DNA of 39,052 nt from Candidatus Kapaibacterium sp. Lineage in GTDB: Bacteria > Bacteroidota > Ignavibacteria > Kapaibacteriales > UBA4661. The first letter of the stretch is position 1, and every line of letters starts with the position of its first letter. The stretch lies in the NCBI GenBank assembly GCA_025358765.1, contig JANYIG010000289.1, positions 1 to 39,052 on the forward strand. Reading direction: 5' to 3'. The notes below the pieces were generated by a model. The model saw nothing but the letters and a program-made list of their open reading frames with translations, made no database searches and had not been told where the DNA came from. Position numbers and translations under genes: made by a program. Positions 1-7,051 of this stretch are shown here, piece by piece.

Positions 1-511
1 GCGCGTTGCTATCCACAACGAACCGTCGCGGCGGTCTTGAAGCAACGAAACAATAAGGTTGCCCGATAAACCATCATTCGTTGTATAGCTCGTGAATACA
101 CCGTTTTGAAGCCTATGCAATCCACCATTTGTGCCAAACCAAAGGGCGCTGGTATGGTCGCCTGCAATAGGAATTTCCAAAAGCTCATTCACCCAATTAT
201 TCTTGAGTGCAGGAGTGTTCGATTTATTGAATACCGTGAACCGCACACCATCAAACCGCACTAATCCTTCTTCCGTACCCATCCACACGTAGCCGTCGTG
301 CGTCTGGCAAAGCGCCCAAACGGAATTTTGCGGCAGCCCCTGTTCCGTTTTCCAGATGTGATGCGTGTAACGAGCGATAGGCACAGAAGGGTCAAGTCCC
401 TGCACCCGTGCGCCTTGTGGCAAAGGCGGAATGTGAACCGGCTGGTGTTGTGCGAAAGCCCGCACCGACAGGCACAGTAAGAACACAACGGCAAGAAAAA
501 AAATACGCATA
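1..511 (-). CDS. Reg_prop beta-propeller sensor, N-terminal part (runs off window)
   Basis: Reading the minus strand from the ATG at 509-511 gives 170 codons open to the window edge, so the gene continues beyond position 1. A GGAG ribosome-binding site lies about 8 bases before the ATG. Residues 1-21 form a signal peptide ending AFAQ. After it come two-component-regulator propeller (Reg_prop) signatures: IWKTEQGLPQNSVWAL near residues 53-68, GYVWMGTEEGLVRFDG next, then LWFGTNGGLHRL and DGLSGN...GSLWIATR. In this family such repeats build a periplasmic seven-bladed sensor propeller that is usually followed by a Y_Y_Y domain, a TM helix and a kinase or cyclase head. The head cannot be seen here. 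The head is probably a kinase or cyclase, because the neighbouring genes carry these heads; this is inference. Confidence 0.85.
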
Positions 512-575
512 CTTTCTACTCCAGAATTATGCCGGCTTTTGTTAATCATATATTCACATCCTGCTTTTATCGTTG

Positions 576-671
576 CTACGCAGGTAATTCTACGATAAAT
601 ATTGTTCCTTTGCCTACTTCACTCTCGACGGTTATCGTCCCACCGTGTTTTTCCATAATACTATGCGCTAA
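576..671 (-). pseudogene. Histidine kinase C-terminal remnant
   Basis: Minus-strand translation upstream of the TAG at 576-578 gives about 31 codons ending in SIMEKHGGTITVESEVGKG and then TIFIVELPA. This is the last part of a HATPase_c domain (end of the G2 box to the final strand). It resembles the end of the kinase at 21124-22527 (SIIEQHGANIAVSSEVGVG) more than the AHDLKNP-type kinases. Nothing upstream in this frame continues the ATPase, and the Uma2 gene begins about 110 bases away. It is therefore a truncated leftover and not an expressed kinase. Confidence 0.75.
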
Positions 672-782
672 AATGTTCATAACAACGATAGATGAAGAGT
701 GTCGCAATGATTGGAAGTTTGCGCCGAAAGCCATAGATTACAGAAAATTAGTCTTTTTTACGCAGTTCAGGGAAATAAAAGT

Positions 783-1409
783 ATGACCACGCTTCTTGAG
801 GCTTCCCGTGCTGGTACGAACGGTCGTACAGAGCGCATCAGCGTTGCAGAGTTCCGTCGGATGGAGTTCGACGACACCGATACCTTTTTTTATGAACTTC
901 TTGATGGAGAACTTGTGGCAAAATCTGCTCCTTCGCCGTTGCATCAACGCATTTCACGCAATATTTTTCGCGCGATGGATACATATGTCGTTTCCAACAA
1001 TCTCGGCGAAGTCCTGTACGCGCCTATTGACGTGTTTTTGGACGAGCACAATGCCTCACAACCAGACGTACTGTTTCTTTCGGCGGGCAACCAACATTTA
1101 GTAACGCCCGACGGCATACAGGGCGCACCAGACCTTGTGGTAGAGATTATTAGCCCAAGCTCCATCAAACGCGACCGAGGCGACAAAATGAAACTTTACG
1201 AACGCTGCGGCGTGGGCGAATATTGGCTTGTGGATGCGCGGACGCGCTCGGTGGAAGTGTATGTGAATACGCTGGTGGATGGTGTGCAAGATTTTGAACT
1301 CCGCGAGGTGTTTTCGGAAGAAAGCACAGAGCTTGTGTCCGTACACTCATTCGTGCTGAAGGAGTTCATAATGCCGATTCAAGCGGTGTTTGATGGTGCC
1401 AGTTTGTAA
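783..1409 (+). CDS. Uma2 family PD-(D/E)XK endonuclease-like protein
   Basis: The product is 208 residues long, typical for the Uma2 (DUF820) family. A longer reading from a TTG at 711 is possible, but the ATG at 783 follows AGGGA and gives the usual N-terminus. Visible motifs are YELLDGEL (residues 37-44), QPDV (D95), DLVVEIISPSS (E121) and DRGDKMKLYERCGVGEYWLVD (133-151). These correspond to the acidic residues and lysine of the restriction-endonuclease-like fold. The family is expanded in cyanobacteria, Chloroflexi and Chlorobi, and the role of most members is unknown. It is one of only two plus-strand genes in the signalling cluster. It sits exactly between a kinase remnant and a cyclase remnant, so it probably arrived in, or survived, a deletion scar. 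Confidence 0.88.
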   Translation: MTTLLEASRAGTNGRTERISVAEFRRMEFDDTDTFFYELLDGELVAKSAPSPLHQRISRNIFRAMDTYVVSNNLGEVLYAPIDVFLDEHNASQPDVLFLSAGNQHLVTPDGIQGAPDLVVEIISPSSIKRDRGDKMKLYERCGVGEYWLVDARTRSVEVYVNTLVDGVQDFELREVFSEESTELVSVHSFVLKEFIMPIQAVFDGASL

Positions 1410-1410
1410 G

Positions 1411-1545
1411 AAACCACGTCCGCATCATTCCCTTGCCTTTAATCTCAATCTCCCCGCGCTCCTCGAAGAGGAAACGGTCATTGGTTACTTGGTCATTTGT
1501 TGATTGGTCGCTGGGTACGCTTTCCACCAATGACTGATGACCAAT
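1411..1545 (-). pseudogene. Adenylate cyclase C-terminal remnant
   Basis: The minus strand here encodes TNDQVTND, then FEERGEIEIKGKGMMRTWFLT, the tail that ends the intact cyclase at 5069-7051. Bases 1411-1468 match 5090-5147 with only three differences in 58. The catalytic domain is absent: the preceding sequence is the stop codon of the kinase at 1593. The reading frame remains open from about 1659 to 1366 but has lost any cyclase start, and its N-terminal part only shadows the kinase gene. The kinase-then-cyclase order copies the intact pair 7029-9293 / 5069-7051, so this is the stump of a deleted partner cyclase. Confidence 0.8.
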
Positions 1546-1592
1546 GACTACTGTCGGACGGCTCCCAAGCCGTGCGACGGGTACCATGCGTG

Positions 1593-4289
1593 TTACATCG
1601 GCAGCTCCACAATAAATGTCGCCCCCCGTACGCCTTGTTCCGGTGTGCTCTCCACCCACACGCGCCCGCCATGCAACTCTACAATTTGCTTCACAATCGC
1701 CAGCCCAACACCGCTTGAACTTTCACCGCCCGTCGGCTGTGCCGAGAGCCGCTGAAAATGACCAAACACGGTTGTTTTGTCTTCCAGCGTTAAGCCCGGA
1801 CCTTCGTCGGCAACACTCAACCTCAACACCGGATGCTCCACATCATCTGCCGCATCATTTACCACATCTACGCCCACACCAATCGCCGTGCCGTGCGGCG
1901 CGTATTTGACGGCGTTCGACACCAAATTGTCCGTCACCTGCCGCAGGCGCTGCCAATCGGCGTTAATCCAACACTCTGCCGGCGTAGTGAGCGTTATGGT
2001 TTGTTGTTTGTCGGTGGCAGCGGGTTGGTAGAATGCAACGGTCTCGCGCACGAGCGAACTCATGTCCATTGGCTGTTTGGCAATCTCCATTTTGCCCATG
2101 TCCGCCGCCGCCGTGTCCAGCAGGTCTTGAACGAGTTTGAGCATTCGTTCAGCCGTTGCGCCAATATGCTGCACAAAGGTAGATTCTTCGCTCGCTGCGG
2201 GGATGGATTCCTGGAGGATATAGACGAAACCCGTAATCGCGCCAAGCGGGTTTTTGAGGTCGTGCGCGGCGATGGAGAGCATTTTTGTTTTGAAGGTGTT
2301 GGCTTCGGCTAAGTTTGTATTCACCTCTTGCAACTCCGTGTTCGTCATTTGAATTTGTGCGGCTTGGGCTTCCAGCATGCGCTGTTGGCGCAAAATCTTC
2401 GTGTTTGCGCGTCCGCGCTGCCAATAGCCGAAGACGGCTCCACCCAACAACATCGCCAGCAACCCCGCTCCGCCAATGATGGCATTGCGGATGAGCGCTT
2501 GCTGCTCGCCTGCGGCGCGGAGCGTCACGAGCTGTGCCTCGCGCTCACGCGATTCGATGGTGTTTTGCAGCACGGAAGTCTGCTCGGCATTTTGGGCGCT
2601 GAAGAGCGAATCATGCAGCATAGAATATTGTTTGAAGGCAAAAAGCGCGGGTACATGCTGCTGCAAACCTTCGTGTACGCGGGCAAGCTGGCGGTAGCAG
2701 TCTGCCAAGTCGTTGCCACGCTTGCCGCGTTTCTCCCAAAATTCAACGGCACGACGCGTGTACTCAAGCGCCTTGCCAAACTGACCGGCATCGGCGTAGA
2801 GTTCGCCAAGATTTTGAAACTGCTCTGCCAGACTTTCATTAGAAAACAACCCTTCGGCAACAGCCTTCTCCCCTACATCCTGAACTCGTAATTCCAGCGC
2901 AATACCTTCCTGAAACCGCCCTTGTTTGCAATACACAAACCCGATATTGCCTTCGTATGCGACGCAGAACAGGGAGTCATGACGAGTACGCCGAAGCCGC
3001 GCCACAGCTCTTGCCCTGTGGTAGTAGGTTACTGCCGAATCGAAAAACAAGCCTTGTTTTCTGTATATTTCGCCTACTTGATTGAGCGCCCCGCACAAGG
3101 CGCTTGAATCCTTGCATTCTTCCTGCAGCACAACGGCTTTTTGTGCTGCTTGCAGAGCGCGGTCATACTGCCGCAGCGACGTGTACGCCAAAGCAATGCT
3201 GTAGAACGTCCACGCCATGTTTTGTTTTCCTTGGGCAAATGCGCTTTGCTCTGTTCCCTGATGGCGTTCCTCTTCGGTAATCGCCTCGCACAACGCTAAT
3301 AAGCGGGAATACAATTCTATCGCCCATGGCAAACCACGGTAGTCAGCCCTCAGAGCATCACCGACCCTCCAGTAAATATTGGCAGCCAGAGATTTATCCC
3401 CCATCTGCTCCACATTGCGAGTGGCTTCTTCGGCAACCTTGAGTGCAGTGGCGTACTCACCGAGGGACGCATACGCCGAAGCAAGACTGGCAAGGATAAA
3501 CGGAATATTACCAAACCCAACGTCAGAACGTTTGGCTGTGGCGAACGCTTCCTTATACACTTCCACAGCCCGTTTGCCATTGCCTTCTTTGCCGTAAGTG
3601 TAGGCAATATTAAGGAGGCACATCACTATTTCCCGAACATTATCTATCGCTTTGGCAAGAGCGAGCGCTTGTTCAAAATATACACGCCGTTGCGCCGGGA
3701 TTTGCTGCTGGTAGCCAATTTGTTGCACAATCCGGGAAACCAACTCTTTGTCATTTATTTCGCGTGCCAGTGCCAGCGCCTGCTCAAGTTCAGCGATGGG
3801 TTTTGCTACAATTTCGGCAGAATAGAGATGCGTTTTAGCAAGCCAGCGTTTGTCGCCCAAACGCTGAAAAATGCCTTGCGCCCGCTCAAGCAGCGCATTT
3901 CCGGCAGCTGTAAACATCTCCAGCAGTGAGAAACGTACCACAATCGCCTCAGCAATACCACGCTCGTAGCCGAGCCGTGCCGCAAGCGTGTCTGCCTCGT
4001 TCAGGTGGGAAAGCGCGGTGTCTTTGGCGCGAAGCGAAAAATCACCAAAATACCTTTTCAACAGTTCTGCTGCGCGGTTCAGGCGATTGGCGCGGGCGGT
4101 GTCTGGCGTTCGCTGGGCGGCGAGCAGGCGTTCGAGCGAGTCGAGCTCGCGGCGTTCTTTGGACACGGGCGGCAGTGCCGTCTGCGCGGCAAGCGGCACA
4201 CCTGGCATTAAGCTGACTACGAACGTGATTACGAAGACGACAAGCCAAAATTGGGCGCGGGTGGAAGCAAGTACGTAAGCAAGTTTCAT
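1593..4289 (-). CDS. Periplasmic-TPR sensor histidine kinase (HK1)
   Basis: The protein has 898 residues. A signal sequence (about 15-36) is followed by a long TPR region (about 45-570) with repeats such as AFAQGKQNMAWTFYSIALAY. A TM helix lies near 602-622. Next come one 28-residue coiled-coil module (starting RQQRMLEAQ), a HisKA domain with phospho-acceptor H676 in AAHDLKNPL, and a HATPase_c with N box DNLVSNAVKY (about 787), G1 DEGPG (828) and G2 GVGLAI (860). The TPRs should lie in the periplasm and sense a protein or peptide ligand; the kinase head is cytoplasmic. No receiver domain is fused. The gene is followed immediately by a cyclase remnant, so it has lost its likely partner. The start at 4289 is the only ATG that gives a signal peptide. 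Confidence 0.9.
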   Translation of the reverse strand: MKLAYVLASTRAQFWLVVFVITFVVSLMPGVPLAAQTALPPVSKERRELDSLERLLAAQRTPDTARANRLNRAAELLKRYFGDFSLRAKDTALSHLNEADTLAARLGYERGIAEAIVVRFSLLEMFTAAGNALLERAQGIFQRLGDKRWLAKTHLYSAEIVAKPIAELEQALALAREINDKELVSRIVQQIGYQQQIPAQRRVYFEQALALAKAIDNVREIVMCLLNIAYTYGKEGNGKRAVEVYKEAFATAKRSDVGFGNIPFILASLASAYASLGEYATALKVAEEATRNVEQMGDKSLAANIYWRVGDALRADYRGLPWAIELYSRLLALCEAITEEERHQGTEQSAFAQGKQNMAWTFYSIALAYTSLRQYDRALQAAQKAVVLQEECKDSSALCGALNQVGEIYRKQGLFFDSAVTYYHRARAVARLRRTRHDSLFCVAYEGNIGFVYCKQGRFQEGIALELRVQDVGEKAVAEGLFSNESLAEQFQNLGELYADAGQFGKALEYTRRAVEFWEKRGKRGNDLADCYRQLARVHEGLQQHVPALFAFKQYSMLHDSLFSAQNAEQTSVLQNTIESREREAQLVTLRAAGEQQALIRNAIIGGAGLLAMLLGGAVFGYWQRGRANTKILRQQRMLEAQAAQIQMTNTELQEVNTNLAEANTFKTKMLSIAAHDLKNPLGAITGFVYILQESIPAASEESTFVQHIGATAERMLKLVQDLLDTAAADMGKMEIAKQPMDMSSLVRETVAFYQPAATDKQQTITLTTPAECWINADWQRLRQVTDNLVSNAVKYAPHGTAIGVGVDVVNDAADDVEHPVLRLSVADEGPGLTLEDKTTVFGHFQRLSAQPTGGESSSGVGLAIVKQIVELHGGRVWVESTPEQGVRGATFIVELPM

Positions 4290-4354
4290 AAAAAAACAAC
4301 AGCGTTGAAGTGACAGTGTATTGAAGGCTTACCAACCCGCAATATGGCAATAAT

Positions 4355-4384
4355 TTCGTATTTTGCTACGAGAAGTTTTGTCAA
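4355..4384 (-). promoter_or_regulatory. Possible sigma70-type promoter of HK1
   Basis: On the minus strand TTGACA (4384-4379) is separated by 18 bases from TACGAA (4360-4355), about 65 bases before the HK1 start codon. The -35 box is perfect and the -10 box is weak (T, A and one further match). It lies in the divergent gap shared with the plus-strand gene at 4413. Confidence 0.3.
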
Positions 4385-4412
4385 TACCAATTCAAATATT
4401 CCTTCAAAAATA

Positions 4413-5072
4413 ATGACCGACCAAGAACTCAAAGACCTTGTTGCTTCGCTCGCCGTGGCGCAGCGCGAAAACGAGCTAATAATGATTGAAGAACGCCGCA
4501 AAACCGAAGAAGAACGCCGCAAAACCGAAACCCTGTTCGTCGAAGAGCGCAAAAGAACAGAAGCCATGCTCGCTGACGAACGCCGCAAAACCGAGGAAGA
4601 ACGCCGCAAAACCGAGCGGGTGCTTCGTGAACTCGGTAAACAAATTGGAGGGCTTGGGAATAAATTCGGCTCCTTCACCGAAGGATTGGCATTGCCCTCC
4701 GTTCAGAGCTTGCTCTTTGAGCGCTTTGGCGTGGAAGATTTTATGCCCCGCCGCAGAAAACGCGTCGGAACCGCAACCATTGAGCTTGACGCTTTAGGCA
4801 TTGTGAATGGCACACGGAATGAGGCATATATTGTGGAAATCAAAAGCCATCTCCGAAGCGAGGCTGTGCAACAAATGAAGGACATATTGCAAAAGTTCCG
4901 CACGATGTTTCCGGAGTATGCGGCATTGAAGCTGTATGGAATTATTGCTGCTGCCGACGCGAGTGCAGATGCCCTGAAGGAGGCACAAGATGCGGGGTTG
5001 TATGCGCTCACGTTCGAGGATGACCTGATGCGCTTTCATGACGAAAACGGCTTTGTGCCGCGAGCATATTAG
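4413..5072 (+). CDS. DUF3782-type coiled-coil PD-(D/E)XK nuclease-like protein
   Basis: From the ATG at 4413 the protein has 219 residues. An in-frame ATG at 4344 would add 23 poorly conserved-looking residues, and neither start has a clear ribosome-binding site. Residues 20-70 are a charged coiled coil made of near-identical EERRKTE units. The C-terminal half carries IELDALGI (D126) and AYIVEIKSHL (E142, K144). This D...ExK spacing fits the restriction-like fold of the DUF3782 / DUF3782-like family, which is frequent in cyanobacteria and Chlorobi and has no settled function. The stop overlaps the stop of the convergent cyclase gene by four bases. DNA-binding or cleavage activity is inferred from the motif alone. 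Confidence 0.75.
   Translation: MTDQELKDLVASLAVAQRENELIMIEERRKTEEERRKTETLFVEERKRTEAMLADERRKTEEERRKTERVLRELGKQIGGLGNKFGSFTEGLALPSVQSLLFERFGVEDFMPRRRKRVGTATIELDALGIVNGTRNEAYIVEIKSHLRSEAVQQMKDILQKFRTMFPEYAALKLYGIIAAADASADALKEAQDAGLYALTFEDDLMRFHDENGFVPRAY
4489..4620 (+). repeat. In-frame coding repeats (EERRKTE coiled coil)
   Basis: The unit GAACGCCGCAAAACCGA(A/G) recurs four times, with a diverged copy (gagcgcaaaagaacagaa) between. Pairs of near-identical units are spaced 18 bases apart. All spacing is a multiple of three, so gain or loss changes coil length without a frameshift. Confidence 0.85.
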
Positions 5073-7051
5073 GGTGAGACTGCCGTCAAAAACCACGTCC
5101 GCATCATACCCTTGCCTTTAATTTCAATCTCCCCACGCTCCTCGAAGGTGAATTGGTTATTCGTCATTGGTTGGTTCGTCATTGGTGGATGTTCACCTGT
5201 CACACGAACGCCCAATGACGAACGACCATTGACCAATGTCAGTCTTTGATACACTTCCTCCGTAACGTGTATCTTCCCCGCTTCCCCGTGCGATTCCATG
5301 CGGCTTGCAGTATTCACCGTGTCACCCCAAAGGTCATAAATAAACTTCTGTTTGCCAATAACACCCGCCACGACGGAGCCCGTGTGGATTCCTACGCGCA
5401 CTTCCATTGGCACGCCAGATTGCGAAGCAAAATCTCGAATCTCTTGCACTATCGCCAGCGCCATTGTTGCGGCAGCTTCTACGTGGTCAGCACGTGCAAC
5501 GGGGATACCACTTGCAACCATATACGCATCGCCGATAGTCTTGATTTTCTCCAAACCAAAGTGTTCTGTCAATCCGTCGAAAATCGAGAATACCCAATCC
5601 AACATTGTGACAATCTCTTCAGGCGAATTTTGTGCCGAAAGCTGCGTAAACCCTACGATGTCTGCAAACAGAACCGTTGCTTCTATAAAGTTCTCCGCTA
5701 TCGGTCGCTCGCCAGTCTTTAAGCGCTGCGCGATGGATTTTGGCAACACATTCAGCAGCAATTTTTCCGATTCACTGCGCTCCTGTTCCACAAGCCCGTA
5801 TGCTTCAGCAAGTTGTGTGTTCGCTTGTGCGAGTTCTACATTTCGTAATCGGACAATTTCGGCTTCTTTTTGCGACTTCTCTGCTTGAAAACTCGCCCGC
5901 AGGTTTTTGAATTGCATATTTTGCTCGTCGCCCGTCACCTGCTCTTTAATGCGGTGAAATGCCTTGAAGTGCCAAAGCGCCCGCGCTGGATTATTCACCT
6001 GTTCATAGACTTCCGCAAATGCCTGATGAATGCGGAATATTTTGGGTTTGGCGTTAATTTCTTCTGCTAATGCCAATGCTCGGTTCAAATATTCAAGCGC
6101 TATATCGGGGATATTTTGCTTTGCAAATAAATTTCCTAAATCAAGAAGTGTCGTTGTCAATCCCTGTTTGTGTCCTATTCGCTCGCGGATGACAAGGCTC
6201 TCGTTATAGTATTGAAGCGCTCGTTCGGGGTCTCCAAGTTCTTGATAGACTGTGCCAATATCTTGTAAGGTTCGCGCAGTGGAAGCACCATTACCAGTAC
6301 GTTCGTTAATTTCAAGGCTCTGAAACAAATAGTCATGCGCCTTCTGGTACTCGCCCAAACGAATACAAACGCTCCCGATTCCGTTCAGTGTACGGGCTTT
6401 GGCAAAACTAATGTCCACGCCTTCGACTATCAGGTTTTGTAGGATGTCAAGGGATTGTTGATAATAACCTAAGGATTGCGGGTAATCGTTCAAATCAAAA
6501 TAAAATGTTCCCAACGAATACAAACCCCACGATTCCGCTTGCCTATCGTTCACAGACCGTGCCATATCAAGCGATTTCAGTGCATACTCCAACCCTTCCT
6601 CGTAATCACCCAACCCCCAATACACAAAACCCAACAGGAAGTACACCCGCCCAATACCACCAACGTCTTTACGCTGCTCAAAAATGCGTAGTGCTTCGTT
6701 AGCGTACTCCATTGCTGCCTCAGCGTTGGAATAAAAACTTGCCCTCATCCCCAACACAACCGATGAATACGCTATACCAATTTCATAATTGATGCCATGC
6801 GAAAGGGCAAATGCTTCTTGTGCTTGGGAAAATGCAAGTTCCGTGTCGGTATTTCGCAACAACCACGCACTCACATTCAGCGCGTCCACCTGTTCGATGA
6901 TCGCCCGCATTTGCTCCGCCGTTTGCTCTTGGGTCTGTGTTGGTGTTATCACTGACATAGGGCTTTCTGACTGCTCTGTACCGATTATGCTATCCTCTCC
7001 GCTGTAGAATGTTTGGAATTCCATCATTTCATCCATGTTCGTGGTTTTCAT
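5069..7051 (-). CDS. Cytoplasmic TPR adenylate cyclase, class III (cyclase A)
   Basis: The chosen ATG at 7051 has a GGAG site about nine bases upstream and gives 660 residues. It overlaps the end of HK2 by 23 bases. There is no signal peptide or TM helix, so this cyclase should be cytoplasmic. TPRs fill about residues 50-370, then a short coiled coil and the LLLNVLP connector, then the catalytic domain from about 460. Metal-binding D464 (FADIVGFT) and D508 (IGDAYMV) are present. The adenine-selecting pair K504 and D573 and transition-state residues N580 and R584 are intact, so ATP is the predicted substrate and cAMP the product. The C-terminal tail ends in GEIEIKGKGMMRTWFL. The overlap suggests translational coupling with HK2. 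Confidence 0.9.
   Translation of the reverse strand: MKTTNMDEMMEFQTFYSGEDSIIGTEQSESPMSVITPTQTQEQTAEQMRAIIEQVDALNVSAWLLRNTDTELAFSQAQEAFALSHGINYEIGIAYSSVVLGMRASFYSNAEAAMEYANEALRIFEQRKDVGGIGRVYFLLGFVYWGLGDYEEGLEYALKSLDMARSVNDRQAESWGLYSLGTFYFDLNDYPQSLGYYQQSLDILQNLIVEGVDISFAKARTLNGIGSVCIRLGEYQKAHDYLFQSLEINERTGNGASTARTLQDIGTVYQELGDPERALQYYNESLVIRERIGHKQGLTTTLLDLGNLFAKQNIPDIALEYLNRALALAEEINAKPKIFRIHQAFAEVYEQVNNPARALWHFKAFHRIKEQVTGDEQNMQFKNLRASFQAEKSQKEAEIVRLRNVELAQANTQLAEAYGLVEQERSESEKLLLNVLPKSIAQRLKTGERPIAENFIEATVLFADIVGFTQLSAQNSPEEIVTMLDWVFSIFDGLTEHFGLEKIKTIGDAYMVASGIPVARADHVEAAATMALAIVQEIRDFASQSGVPMEVRVGIHTGSVVAGVIGKQKFIYDLWGDTVNTASRMESHGEAGKIHVTEEVYQRLTLVNGRSSLGVRVTGEHPPMTNQPMTNNQFTFEERGEIEIKGKGMMRTWFLTAVSP

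Noticed and set aside
711-782. TTG start for the Uma2 gene 24 codons upstream
   Set aside because: The ATG at 783 has a better ribosome-binding site and matches the usual Uma2 N-terminus.
4344-4412. Upstream ATG for the DUF3782-like gene
   Set aside because: The extra 23 residues look unlike protein of the family; neither start is backed by a strong site, so some doubt remains.
4489-4620. Phase-variable repeat in the DUF3782-like gene
   Set aside because: The units are multiples of three bases, so slippage changes only coil length.
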